Source of the DNA: Planococcus sp. MSAK28401
GTDB lineage: Bacteria; Bacillota; Bacilli; Bacillales_A; Planococcaceae
NCBI RefSeq assembly: GCF_018283455.1
Contig: NZ_JAAMTH010000001.1
Coordinates: forward strand, 2,275,501-2,339,500
Length of the DNA: 64,000 nt
Direction of reading: 5' to 3'
The position numbers and the translations under genes are program-made. This document shows, in pieces, positions 1 to 9,181 of the stretch. Under the pieces are notes generated by a model. It was not told the origin of the DNA, did not search any database, and worked only from the letters and a program-made list of their open reading frames with translations. Numbering within the stretch: position 1 is the first letter of the stretch; every line of letters starts with the position of its first letter.

Positions 1-238
1 TGTTTTTCTTGCCGTGCACACTTTCGCCTTCATAAAGGACTTGGCCATCCGTTGCGTCGTATAAACGAATGATCGAGCGGCCGGTCGTGGATTTCCCGCA
101 ACCCGACTCGCCTACAAGGCCGAGTGTTTCGCCTTTATAAATATCGAAGGTAATGCCATCAACTGCTTTTACTTCGTTTGCTTTGCCGACATTGAAATGC
201 TGTTTAAGGTTTTTGATTTCAACTAATTTTTCAGCCAT
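1..238 (-). CDS. oppF: Oligopeptide ABC transporter ATP-binding protein OppF (N-terminal part)
   Basis: Only the first 79 codons lie in the window; the gene continues beyond base 1. The translated start reads [17 protein letters not shown], followed by the Walker A motif GESGCGKST near residue 50, the pattern of the second ATPase of a peptide importer. It would pair with OppD to power uptake of short peptides through OppB and OppC. The ATG overlaps the stop of the upstream ATPase gene (TGATG), so the two are translationally coupled. The assignment as OppF rather than another peptide or nickel ATPase rests on its position at the end of an oppA-B-C-D order. Confidence 0.93.
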   Translation of the reverse strand, partial: MAEKLVEIKNLKQHFNVGKANEVKAVDGITFDIYKGETLGLVGESGCGKSTTGRSIIRLYDATDGQVLYEGESVHGKKN

Positions 239-1293
239 CAATTTGCGCTCCCTTCATAATAGCGGCTGCCAGGGAACTTTTTCATCCGTTCGATGACCAT
301 TTCAGGCGGTTCGACTGTTGGCGCTTCAGGATGAAGAAGCCATGTAGCCGCCATGTGCGTATCGCTGATTTTAAAGAACGGAGGCGGCTGTTCCATATCA
401 ATCTTCATGGCATATTCGCTGCGCAATGCAAATGCATCGCCTTTTGGCGGATCGAGAAGATCGGGCGGCGTGCCAGGAATTGCATATAATTTTGCATCTT
501 CTGAATCCATTGAAGGCATTGAACTGAGAAGGCCCCATGTATATGGATGCTGTGGGTTGTAGAAAATTTCATCGACTGTGCCGATTTCAACGATTTTCCC
601 ACCGTACATAACAGCTACGCGGTCTGCCACGTTTGCCACTACCCCAAGGTCGTGAGTGATGAAAATAATCGAGGTGTCGATTTTCTTCTGCAAATCTTTC
701 ATCAATTCCAGGATTTGCGCTTGGATCGTCACGTCGAGAGCAGTTGTCGGCTCATCGGCGATTAGGACCTGCGGGTTGCACGCTAGCGCAATGGCAATAA
801 CGATCCGCTGGCGCTGTCCACCTGAAAATTGGTGAGGATATTGTTTCATTCGAAGCTCAGGTTTAGGCATGCCGACTAAACGCAGCAAGTCGATCGCCAC
901 TTTCTTCGCTTCGTCCTTGCTGATTTTTTGGTGCTTTAAGATCGGCTCTGTAATCTGGCGGCCGATCGGCATTGTTGGGTTGAGCGAAGTCATCGGATCC
1001 TGGAAAATCATCGAAATGTCTTTACCGCGGATCTTCTGCATTTCCTTATCGCTCAATTTCGTCAAGTCGCGCCCGCCAAATAGGATTTCCCCGCTTTTGA
1101 ATTCAGCGCTCTCTTCAGGCAATAAACGCATAATCGATTTCGTTGTAACGGATTTACCGGAACCGGATTCACCTACGATTGCCAATGTTTCACCTTTATA
1201 TAGATCAAAGTTGACGCCTCGGATTGCTTTTACTTCGCCACCGTATGTGTTGAAGGAAAGTTCGAGGTCTTTTACTTGAAGTATCTTTTCCAT
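238..1293 (-). CDS. oppD: Oligopeptide ABC transporter ATP-binding protein OppD
   Basis: A 351-residue ATPase of the peptide-importer family. Walker A GESGSGKS is at residues 41-48, the signature SGGQRQR at 157-163 and Walker B with D180-E181. After the ATPase core comes the C-terminal extension typical of OppD, with [11 protein letters not shown] and WLLHPEAP. It hydrolyses ATP on the cytoplasmic face and drives the OppBC channel together with OppF. A strong ribosome site (AAGGAGG) precedes the ATG, 15 bases after the oppC stop, and its stop overlaps the oppF start. Length and motifs are normal for the family. Confidence 0.96.
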   Translation of the reverse strand: MEKILQVKDLELSFNTYGGEVKAIRGVNFDLYKGETLAIVGESGSGKSVTTKSIMRLLPEESAEFKSGEILFGGRDLTKLSDKEMQKIRGKDISMIFQDPMTSLNPTMPIGRQITEPILKHQKISKDEAKKVAIDLLRLVGMPKPELRMKQYPHQFSGGQRQRIVIAIALACNPQVLIADEPTTALDVTIQAQILELMKDLQKKIDTSIIFITHDLGVVANVADRVAVMYGGKIVEIGTVDEIFYNPQHPYTWGLLSSMPSMDSEDAKLYAIPGTPPDLLDPPKGDAFALRSEYAMKIDMEQPPPFFKISDTHMAATWLLHPEAPTVEPPEMVIERMKKFPGSRYYEGSAN

Positions 1294-1308
1294 CTAAGGC
1301 TTTCCTCC

Positions 1309-2328
1309 TTAATCTTTCATCTTCGGATCGAGCGCATCACGCAAGCCGTCACCAATTAAGTTAAATGCGATCATGATTAAACTTAACACAACAGCCGGGA
1401 ATAAGAGAATATGCGGCTGATACTGGATCAGTTTATAGCCATCATTGATCAATGTACCTAGAGACGCATCTGGAGCCTGAAGCCCAAGCCCGATAAAGCT
1501 CAAGAAGGCTTCGAAGAAAATAGCGCCCGGAATTGTGAACATCGTGTTGATGATGATGACGCCAAGAACGTTTGGCATCAAATGCTTCCAAATGATGCGG
1601 CTGTCACTGGCACCAAGCGTGCGTGCTGCGAGAACGAATTCCTGGCTCTTGTATTTAAGAACCTGTCCACGCACTACCCGTGACATGCCGGTCCAACCGG
1701 TTATCGTCAAGGCTATGATGATCGCAAGTATCCCCGGATCCATGATGAGGATAAAGAGGATAACGACGACCAAGTTCGGAATACCTGTTAAAATCTCGAC
1801 AATCCGTTGCATGACATCATCCACGCGGCCTCCGAAGTATCCGGAAATCCCTCCGTAAATAACACCAATCAGCATATCAATTGCTGCTGCAACAAATGCG
1901 ATGAACAAGGAAACTTGAGTCCCTTTCCATACACGGGAGAACATATCACGGCCAAGGCCGTCCGTCCCGAACCAGTAATTCTGTTCGACATTCTTCAGTT
2001 CATACATATCCACTTGACGTCCGCCTAATGTACCGACACCATCCATGATGCCTAGGTTTTCGATGACAGGTACTTTCGGCGGCAAGTTAGCGTGTGTGAT
2101 GGTTTGGTCGTTTGGTTCGTAAGGGCTGATCATCGGCCCGATAAAGGACATCAAGACGATCAAACCGAACAAGATCAAGCTGATGATAGCCCCTTTGTTT
2201 TTCTTTAGGCTGCGCCAAGCATCCTGCCAAAAGCTGACACTTGGTTTTGAGATTTTCTCAGCCTCTTGGGTATCTCTAGGGATGCGCGTAAATGCATCTT
2301 GAGGAAGCTTTTCATAATTCTGTGTCAT
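1309..2328 (-). CDS. oppC: Oligopeptide ABC transporter permease OppC
   Basis: A 339-residue membrane permease. A cytoplasmic N-terminal tail of about 45 residues leads into a first membrane span (about 47-67), then a periplasm-facing loop of about 70 residues with the motif FGTDGLGRDMFSR common to OppC/DppC. The last five spans surround the EAA coupling loop (about residues 234-256, AARTLGASDSRIIWKHL), which contacts the ATPases. It forms the membrane channel with OppB. The start codon overlaps the oppB stop by one base, so it is cotranslated with oppB. Confidence 0.95.
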   Translation of the reverse strand: MTQNYEKLPQDAFTRIPRDTQEAEKISKPSVSFWQDAWRSLKKNKGAIISLILFGLIVLMSFIGPMISPYEPNDQTITHANLPPKVPVIENLGIMDGVGTLGGRQVDMYELKNVEQNYWFGTDGLGRDMFSRVWKGTQVSLFIAFVAAAIDMLIGVIYGGISGYFGGRVDDVMQRIVEILTGIPNLVVVILFILIMDPGILAIIIALTITGWTGMSRVVRGQVLKYKSQEFVLAARTLGASDSRIIWKHLMPNVLGVIIINTMFTIPGAIFFEAFLSFIGLGLQAPDASLGTLINDGYKLIQYQPHILLFPAVVLSLIMIAFNLIGDGLRDALDPKMKD

Positions 2329-3263
2329 TAATTCTTACCTCCTGAAAGACGAATCCGAGGATCGATGACGCCATACAAAATATCTACCACTAAAATGATA
2401 ACAATCAAGAATACGGAGAAGAAAATAGTCGTACCCATGATGATTGAGAAGTCACTAACCATGATTGATTTTACGAATTGCTCACCGATTCCAGGAATCG
2501 CGAAAATCTGCTCGACCACGAGAGAGCCTGTCAAAATACTGACTGCCATCGGCCCAAGTACTGTAATCAATGGAATCAACGCGTTGCGGAATGCATGCTT
2601 GAAAGCGATTTCTGATCCGCTTGCTCCTTTAGCTTTTGCCAAAGTGATATAGTCAGATCCAAGAACTTCGATCATTTCTGTACGGATGAACCGTGCAGCC
2701 GTTGCCAGTGGGAACATCGCCAAAGCTATTGACGGCAATACGCTGGACATAAATCCATCTTTCCACAGCGCCACTGGGAACAGGTCCCATTTTAAACCGA
2801 GCCAGTATTGTAGCATGGATGCAAAAACAAACGATGGAATGGATATACCGATAATCGCAACAATCGTACTTCCGTAATCCACCCATGTATTTTGCCTGAG
2901 CGCCGCGACCATCCCGAACAGGATTCCGAGAACAGTCCCGAGAAGCATTCCTTGGAATCCAATCTGGGCTGACGGCCCCATGCGGCTTAAAATAACATCT
3001 GTTACGTCTGCGCCTTTGAATTGGTTAATCGAAATACCCAAATCACCTCTTAGCAAACCAAACATATAATCGAAATATTGAACAGGAAGGGGTTGGTCCA
3101 GTCCGTACCGTGCCTCTACGACTGCCCGTTGTTCAGGAGATAGTTTATCTGCGGAAGCAATTGGGGAACCTGGTAATATTTTCATCAAGAAAAATGTAAA
3201 CGTGGCAATAAGCGCTAAGGTGATGAACATATAAATTAATCTTTTTCCAATATAGCGTGCCAT
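2328..3263 (-). CDS. oppB: Oligopeptide ABC transporter permease OppB
   Basis: A 311-residue permease, normal length for OppB. It opens with the family motif (RYIGKRLIYMFITL) and a first membrane span, then the conserved loop ending GLDQPLPVQYFDY, and further spans around an EAA loop (about residues 205-230, LAKAKGASGSEIAFKH). It forms the peptide channel with OppC. It lies 183 bases behind oppA, and the gap holds a strong hairpin, so permease levels are probably kept below binding-protein levels. Confidence 0.95.
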   Translation of the reverse strand: MARYIGKRLIYMFITLALIATFTFFLMKILPGSPIASADKLSPEQRAVVEARYGLDQPLPVQYFDYMFGLLRGDLGISINQFKGADVTDVILSRMGPSAQIGFQGMLLGTVLGILFGMVAALRQNTWVDYGSTIVAIIGISIPSFVFASMLQYWLGLKWDLFPVALWKDGFMSSVLPSIALAMFPLATAARFIRTEMIEVLGSDYITLAKAKGASGSEIAFKHAFRNALIPLITVLGPMAVSILTGSLVVEQIFAIPGIGEQFVKSIMVSDFSIIMGTTIFFSVFLIVIILVVDILYGVIDPRIRLSGGKN

Positions 3264-3374
3264 GGTGCACCTCCAAATAAAATCGCTCTATTATATCAAG
3301 CACCAAAAGATACTTGTATTTTTCTGATTAAGCAGAATACCGTTAATTTTCGGTGAATTTATTCACAGTAGAAA

Positions 3375-3406
3375 AGAGAGTATATCAATCCCTTGATATA
3401 CTCTCT
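3375..3406 (-). terminator. Stem-loop between oppA and oppB (partial terminator)
   Basis: A perfect 14-base-pair inverted repeat (AGAGAGTATATCAA and its complement) with a four-base loop, followed on the minus strand by TTTT. It sits in the 183-base gap between the binding-protein gene and the first permease gene. Such intra-operon hairpins usually let some transcription through and protect the upstream message, giving a large excess of binding protein over permease. That role here is inferred. Confidence 0.75.
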
Positions 3407-3446
3407 TTCTATTATGTTTTCCTAAAGTACATTCAGTTGGGAATCC

Positions 3447-5159
3447 TTATTCCTTACCGGAAATGTAAGCCCATTTGTAGCCGTAGTCTCCACCGAATGG
3501 GTGTTTGACGATGTTGTTAACATATGGCTTTTGAAGGGACATGATACCGCGCTGATAGATCGGTGCGATAGCAGCGTCTTCTTCAACCAAGATTTTTTCA
3601 GCTTGAGCCATTGCTTCCCAGCGTCCTTCAGCATCCTGTGCCAATTCGCCTTTAGCTTGCTCAACCAAGTTATCGAACTCTTCGTTAGAGTAAGACATCA
3701 AGTTGTGAGAAGATCCAGTTACGAACAAGTCGATGAATGTCATCGGATCCTGGAAGTCAGGGCCCCATCCAGAGTTTTGGATATCGTAGTCTTGTGCTTC
3801 ATCAAGCTCAAGGCGTACGCCGAATGGTACAGCTTTCAAGTTAACTGTCAAACCTTCAAGGTTTGTTTCAAGTTGCTCTTTCAAATAAGCATCCATTTTA
3901 CCCGCAAGCTCAGAGTCGCCGCCAAGAAGTTCCATAGTCACTTCTGTTTCGCCGATTTCCTCTAGGCCTTGCTCCCAGTAAGTTTTCGCTTCTTCAGCGT
4001 TGAATGGCAACATGTCTCCGTTGATGTCACGGAAATCTTCGCCCGCTTCGTTGAAAGTGAAATCAGTTGGTACTAGGTAGTTAGCTGGAAGTGATCCGTT
4101 AGCTAGAACTACATCTACAAGGTCTTGCTTGTTGAAGCCAGTTGCAATCGCTTTACGGATGTTTTCGTTAGCGAGTGGAGTTTCTTCTCCGTTGCGTTCT
4201 TGGTTAAATTTCAAGTAGAACAAAGTTGGTTCAAGTTCTTTTACAACTTCTGGGTCTTCAGCGTATTGCATTGCGAATTCTCCAGAAAGTCCAACGCGGT
4301 CTTTTTCACCAGATTGGTAAAGGTTAACTGCAGTTGATGTTTCTTTAACTACGTCAACATTGATTGTGTCAAGTTGAACAGTTTCAGCATCCCAGTACTC
4401 AGGGTTTTTCTCCATTGTCCAAGTGAGTCCAGTTCCATCCCAGTTTGTAAGAGTGAATGGACCATTGTATAGAAGTGTATCAGAATTTGAAGCGTAGTTA
4501 TCGCCTTGTTCTGTTACGAATTCTTCATTCAATGGGTAGAATGTAGCGAAAGCCATCAATGACATGAAGTAAGGAGTCGGGCGCTCAAGTTCTACGACAA
4601 GAGTTTTGTCGTCTTCAGCTGTGATTCCTAGTTCAGAGACTTCCATTTCCCCTTCAGAAACTTCAGTAGCGTTTTTGATTGTTCCAGCCATCATGTATGG
4701 TCCGTAAGGTGAACCAGTGTCTGGGTCAATCGCGCGCTGCCAAGCATAGACGAAATCGTTAGCTGTGATCGGTGTACCGTCCGACCAGTTAGCATCACGT
4801 AGTTTGAAAGTGTACGTCAAGCCATCTTCACTGATCTCAGGCTCGCCATCAGCAAGTGCAGGTTCAGCAATGTTTTCTTGGTTTAAACGGAACAAACCTT
4901 CGTTTACGTTGTTCATGATGTTGAATGCTACTGCATCCTCAGCAATCGAAGAATCCATTGACGGGATTTCTGCTCCTTCGATCAAGTTTAGTTCTTGTAC
5001 AGAGTCAGGTTCGCCGCCGTTGCCTTCTGCGCCTTCTGTACCTTCTGTGTCTGTGTTTTCTGTCCCAGTATCAGTGTCGTCTCCGCCGCCGCAAGCAGCT
5101 AGGAAAGCACTAAGTACCAAAACCAGGCCAAGTAGCCATAAAATCTTGCTGTTTTTCAC
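3447..5159 (-). CDS. oppA: Oligopeptide-binding lipoprotein OppA
   Basis: An extracytoplasmic solute-binding protein, family 5, anchored in the membrane by a lipid. The start chosen is GTG at 5159: it has an SD (AAGGGGG) eight bases upstream and yields MKNSKILWLLG, then a hydrophobic signal and the lipobox LAAC followed by a Gly/Asp/Glu/Thr-rich linker. An ATG further upstream (5198) would add 13 residues but has no SD and would place a CodY box inside the gene. The 570-residue product binds peptides and delivers them to OppBC. It is the first gene of oppABCDF. Confidence 0.93.
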   Translation of the reverse strand: MKNSKILWLLGLVLVLSAFLAACGGGDDTDTGTENTDTEGTEGAEGNGGEPDSVQELNLIEGAEIPSMDSSIAEDAVAFNIMNNVNEGLFRLNQENIAEPALADGEPEISEDGLTYTFKLRDANWSDGTPITANDFVYAWQRAIDPDTGSPYGPYMMAGTIKNATEVSEGEMEVSELGITAEDDKTLVVELERPTPYFMSLMAFATFYPLNEEFVTEQGDNYASNSDTLLYNGPFTLTNWDGTGLTWTMEKNPEYWDAETVQLDTINVDVVKETSTAVNLYQSGEKDRVGLSGEFAMQYAEDPEVVKELEPTLFYLKFNQERNGEETPLANENIRKAIATGFNKQDLVDVVLANGSLPANYLVPTDFTFNEAGEDFRDINGDMLPFNAEEAKTYWEQGLEEIGETEVTMELLGGDSELAGKMDAYLKEQLETNLEGLTVNLKAVPFGVRLELDEAQDYDIQNSGWGPDFQDPMTFIDLFVTGSSHNLMSYSNEEFDNLVEQAKGELAQDAEGRWEAMAQAEKILVEEDAAIAPIYQRGIMSLQKPYVNNIVKHPFGGDYGYKWAYISGKE

Positions 5160-5175
5160 TGATTTTGCCCCCTTA

Positions 5176-5190
5176 AATTTTCTGAAAAGT
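5176..5190 (-). promoter_or_regulatory. CodY-binding box in the oppA leader
   Basis: On the minus strand the 15 bases read ACTTTTCAGAAAATT, 14 of 15 matching the CodY consensus AATTTTCWGAAAATT. The box begins about 14 bases beyond the -10 and directly abuts the oppA SD, a position where a bound repressor blocks transcription or translation. CodY represses nutrient-scavenging genes when branched-chain amino acids and GTP are high, which fits a peptide importer. CodY itself is not in this window. Confidence 0.8.
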
Positions 5191-5203
5191 TGGTACATGA
5201 TTA

Positions 5204-5232
5204 ATTATACATAAATATTTTTTGTTGTACAG
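5204..5232 (-). promoter_or_regulatory. Probable sigma-A promoter of oppA
   Basis: On the minus strand a perfect TATAAT lies at 5204-5209. The -35 is poor: CTGTAC at 5227-5232 with a 17-base gap, or TGTACA with 16. Transcription would start near 5197, giving a leader of about 38 bases that contains the CodY box. Confidence 0.5.
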
Positions 5233-5310
5233 CGTTTTTTTTGGAATAAATTGTACTTGAAGCTTAATCATAGTATACCAAATAATCACCAATCGCCTGA
5301 AAAGCGCGTC

Positions 5311-5325
5311 ATGTAAGCGTTTTCT
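5311..5325. promoter_or_regulatory. Candidate cre (CcpA) site between oppA and the DUF3899 gene
   Basis: The 15 bases ATGTAAGCGTTTTCT fit every fixed position of the degenerate cre consensus WTGNAANCGNWNNCW. The site lies about 26 bases upstream of the -35 of the plus-strand DUF3899 gene and about 115 bases upstream of the oppA start point, so it could act on either. The consensus is loose and a chance match is possible. Confidence 0.35.
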
Positions 5326-5350
5326 TCTCAATTAGAAATCCAATAATTTT

Positions 5351-5379
5351 TTGATTTTTTTTGTTATTTCTTCTACAAT
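5351..5379 (+). promoter_or_regulatory. Sigma-A promoter of the DUF3899 gene
   Basis: TTGATT at 5351-5356 and TACAAT at 5374-5379 are separated by exactly 17 bases. The start codon follows 22 bases after the -10, with a GGGG-type ribosome site in between. Confidence 0.65.
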
Positions 5380-5401
5380 AAGAACGAATAGGGGTGCCAA
5401 A

Positions 5402-5743
5402 ATGAAAAAAATAATCATTGGAATTGCTGCTGTGCAATTGATCATCTTGTTGACGATGCTCGTGCGAAGCGAACCGTTTTCACTGCTGTCATATATCAAT
5501 AATTCCTTTATCTACGGGGGCATCCTTGTATTCTTCGGGGCTTGGGTGTTCGTTGTCCGAACAGGGGTTTTCGATGTATTTACGATGAGCATGCGCAAAG
5601 TGTTCAAAACCAAATCTACACTCGAAGACGACGAGATGCGCCTCCCATCGGAAGTGCTGGCATTCTCAAGTTCCCCCCTCTTGATAGTAGGCGGTGCGAC
5701 TTTAGTAGCCATGGCTGTTTCCTTGGCGTTCTACCAATCGTAG
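5402..5743 (+). CDS. DUF3899-type small membrane protein
   Basis: A 113-residue protein starting MKKIIIGIAAVQ; the ATG at 5402 has a GGGG ribosome site at proper spacing, whereas an upstream in-frame start at 5351 lies within the promoter. It shows a first span (about residues 3-17), a second (about 31-52, GGILVFFGAWVFVV), a charged cytoplasmic loop (KTKSTLEDDEMRLPSE) and a last span near the C terminus. The two-spans, loop, one-span layout resembles DUF3899 proteins of Bacillales. No function is known. It lies between two peptide transporters and immediately before trpS, but the T-box separates it from trpS expression. Confidence 0.7.
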   Translation: MKKIIIGIAAVQLIILLTMLVRSEPFSLLSYINNSFIYGGILVFFGAWVFVVRTGVFDVFTMSMRKVFKTKSTLEDDEMRLPSEVLAFSSSPLLIVGGATLVAMAVSLAFYQS

Positions 5744-5799
5744 AATTGCGTATTGCAGCGCCAATCCTTTTTGTATTATAATAAATCCAATACAAAATG

Positions 5800-6040
5800 A
5801 GCGTTGACAAAGAGTAGTAGATGCAGTTTCTTCTATATAAGAGAGCTTGTGGCTGGTGTGAACAAGCAGAAGACTGCATTGAATGGACTTTCGAGCTAAA
5901 GCGGCGAAACAAGTAGCCGCTTTCGTATTCTCCACGTTACGGAGGCAAGAGGCCGCTTTTGCGGCAACCAGGGTGGTACCGCGGAACCGCACATCATTCG
6001 TCCCTTTAGTTCCAGGGACGGAGATGTGCTTTTTTATATT
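5800..6040 (+). promoter_or_regulatory. T-box riboswitch leader of trpS (tryptophan)
   Basis: The leader contains the near-invariant T-box AGGGTGGTACCGCG at 5970-5983, which pairs with the free acceptor end of uncharged tRNA. A stem-I region with AG-rich internal loops runs from about 5808, and a UGG Trp codon at 5884-5886 in the context GAATGGACT is the likely specifier. The T-box precedes a terminator at 5989-6036. Uncharged tRNA-Trp would stabilise the antiterminator and allow trpS transcription. The exact stem-I boundaries are my estimate. Confidence 0.9.
5989..6036 (+). terminator. T-box-controlled terminator before trpS
   Basis: An outer stem (GCACATC with GATGTGC) and an inner stem (CGTCCCT with AGGGACG) are followed by TTTTTT. 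The 5' side overlaps the region that pairs in the antiterminator, as in other T-box leaders. Confidence 0.9.
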
Positions 6041-6049
6041 CATTTTTAG

Positions 6050-7069
<1,020 letters not shown>

Positions 7070-7077
7070 TACATCAA

Positions 7078-7124
7078 CAAAAAAAGGATGAACGGGTGGC
7101 CTGCCACTCGTTCATCCTTTTTGT
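7078..7124. terminator. Bidirectional terminator between trpS and appC
   Basis: A long stem (AAAAGGATGAACG with CGTTCATCCTTTT, extended by GGTGGC/GCCACT) has T-runs on both strands. It ends the plus-strand trpS and the minus-strand app operon. Confidence 0.88.
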
Positions 7125-7134
7125 TTAGTTTTGG

Positions 7135-8052
7135 TTAGCGCAATGACTTCGGGTTCAACGCATCCTTCAGCCCTTCCCCAATAAAGTTGATTGACAGGAT
7201 TGTCAAGGTAATGATGATGGCTGGGGGCATCCAGATCCACGGCTTGCCTTGCAGGACATCCGGCTCATTGGCAGATGATAGCATATTGCCCCAGCTCGGT
7301 GTCGCTTGCGGAACGCCAAAACCTAAATAGCTGAGTGCTGATTCGATAACGATCATCGTCGCAAAAATCAAGGTTCCTTGCACGATGATGGTCGAGATGA
7401 CATTCGGCAATAAGTGTTTCGTAATCACTTTGAATGGAGAACAGCCGATTGATAAAGCAGCCAGAATATACTCATTCTCTTTCTCCGCCAGCACTTTACT
7501 GCGCACCAAGCGGGCGACACCGCCCCAGCTAAGCGCACCGATGACCATAATCAAGACCCACAAACCATCTACGATGCCATAAAGGATCGTGTTCAAGACG
7601 ATGACAAACACGAGGAATGGGAAATTCAGCACAAAATCCGTGAAGCGCATTAGGATGCTATCGATAAAGCCGCCAAAAAAGCCAGCAAGCGCCCCGACCA
7701 CTGTTCCCAAAGTGATAACCATGAGCGTTGCACTGAAGCCGACCAATAGTGAAATTCGCCCTCCGTAGAACAAGCGCGTTAAGACATCGCGCCCGCTCTT
7801 GTCCGTACCCAGAAAATGTTCGCCATTCGGCTCGATATTCATCGCCCCGATGTTGACTTGTGAAATATCCGGCAGCGGCGACAACACAGGTGCCAGGAAC
7901 GGTGCCGAGAGTGACATCAAAGTAACCAGCATGATGAAAAAAGAACTGATCATCGCCAATTTATTGCGCACGAATTTCCTTCTGGCAATCTGCCAAGGAG
8001 ACAAACTTCTTTCCGGCTTCTTTTGTTGGGTGATGGTAGTTGATGATGCCAT
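7135..8052 (-). CDS. appC: Peptide ABC transporter permease AppC
   Basis: A 305-residue permease, last gene of the app operon. After a short basic N-terminal tail it has the first span (about 33-53), the external loop with FLGTDKSGRDVLTRL, and five further spans around an EAA loop (AALSIGCSPFKVITKHL). It would form the channel of a second oligopeptide importer together with AppB. It overlaps the SD GAGGAGG with the end of appB, so it depends on appB translation in a normal operon. Because appB is interrupted, this transporter may not be functional even though appC itself looks intact. Confidence 0.92.
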   Translation of the reverse strand: MASSTTITQQKKPERSLSPWQIARRKFVRNKLAMISSFFIMLVTLMSLSAPFLAPVLSPLPDISQVNIGAMNIEPNGEHFLGTDKSGRDVLTRLFYGGRISLLVGFSATLMVITLGTVVGALAGFFGGFIDSILMRFTDFVLNFPFLVFVIVLNTILYGIVDGLWVLIMVIGALSWGGVARLVRSKVLAEKENEYILAALSIGCSPFKVITKHLLPNVISTIIVQGTLIFATMIVIESALSYLGFGVPQATPSWGNMLSSANEPDVLQGKPWIWMPPAIIITLTILSINFIGEGLKDALNPKSLR

Positions 8053-8067
8053 TTTAATGCTTCCTCC

Positions 8068-9033
8068 TCAATCCAGGCGAATTCGTGGGTCCACGACGCC
8101 GTATAAAATATCTGCCAATAGATTACCGAATAATGTAAGGAACGATAAAAGCATAGTCAATGCCATCAAGGTTGGAAAATCCCTGCTTGTCACGGATTCC
8201 AAAAACAGCTGGCCGATGCCCGGATAAGTGAAAATTGTTTCTGTAATAATGGCTCCACCAATCAACGCAGCAAAATCAAATCCAAGGAATGTAACTAGCG
8301 GAATGATTGAATTGCGCAGAATATGGACATTTTAGATTTTTTTCATCGGCGTGCCTTTCGCGCGCGCTGTCCGGACAAAATCCTTCCGGGAGTTCTCGAT
8401 GATGTCGTTGCGCAAAAACTGCGTGTAACTTGCCGTGCTCATCGCCCCGAGCACAATCGCCGGCAACAAGACGTGGTGCATGCGGCTTACATAGTACTCA
8501 AAGCTCCCCTCTTCCACCAAAATGTCTACCGAGCCTGCAAAAGGGAACCAGTTTAACTGGAATGCAAAAATATAAATCGCAAAAACAGCAGCAACAAAAG
8601 ATGGAATCGCCAGCATAATATAATTGAATCCTGCAATGGCGTTATCGCCTAATGTATATGGCCGCCGCCCTGAATACATGCCCATGATGAACGCCATGAT
8701 ATATGTGATGATTAAAGCTGTAACGCCCAATAACAAAGTATTCGGCAATTTTTCCAGGATCAAATCGAATACTGGAATTTGAAACCGCGTGGATTTACCG
8801 AAATCCCCTTGGACGAATCCAGTAATCCAGTTAACATATTGGACCGGCAATGGGTCATTATAGCCGAGCTTCTCACGCATTTCCGCTATGTATTCGGGGT
8901 TGGTGTTGAGCGGGTCGATTTCCCCGCTGAGCGAATCGCCCGGCATCAGTTTGGCGAGACTAAAGACTACAATCGAAATCAAAATCAGCATCGGTATCAT
9001 TCCAAGCAACCGTCTAATCGAATATTTAAGCAT
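8068..9033 (-). pseudogene. appB: Peptide ABC transporter permease AppB, interrupted by an in-frame stop
   Basis: The reading frame spans 321 codons, the normal AppB length, but codon 234 (8332-8334) is TAA. Upstream of it are 233 residues ending TARAKGTPMKKI; downstream, in the same frame, translation continues NVHILRNSIIPLVTFLG to the family ending VVDPRIRLD. No base is gained or lost. In relatives this position is usually a hydrophobic residue, so one TTA-to-TAA change is enough to explain it. The stop falls in the EAA coupling loop, so the truncated product would lose the ATPase contact and the last two spans. SD AAGGAG precedes the ATG. It may be a recent null mutation, a readthrough case or a sequencing error. 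Confidence 0.85.
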
Positions 9034-9074
9034 AGGTACTCTCCTTGTCTGATAAGTTCTCGGCTGTGCTCTCG

Positions 9075-9116
9075 TGCACGGTAAGGGTTATTTTTTGAAA
9101 CAGCCCTTACCGTGCA
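9075..9116 (-). terminator. Stem-loop 1 between appA and appB
   Basis: A 13-base-pair stem (TGCACGGTAAGGG with its complement) surrounds a loop of about 16 bases. With the second hairpin next to it, it probably attenuates transcription into the permease genes or protects the appA message. There is no long T-run, so termination would be partial. Confidence 0.6.
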
Positions 9117-9135
9117 TAAGAGCTTCATATAAAGA

Positions 9136-9166
9136 TTCAACGATGGGCGAATCGCCCATCGTTGAA
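9136..9166 (-). terminator. Stem-loop 2 between appA and appB
   Basis: A perfect 14-base-pair stem (TTCAACGATGGGCG with its complement) with a three-base loop, only 15 bases after the appA stop codon. It is likely a 3' stabiliser of the appA message, as with the oppA-oppB hairpin. Confidence 0.65.
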
Positions 9167-9181
9167 GGTTAGTTGCTGATT

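Noticed and set aside
8325..8340. A frameshift in appB
   Set aside because: Both parts share the same frame, so it is a nonsense codon and not an indel.
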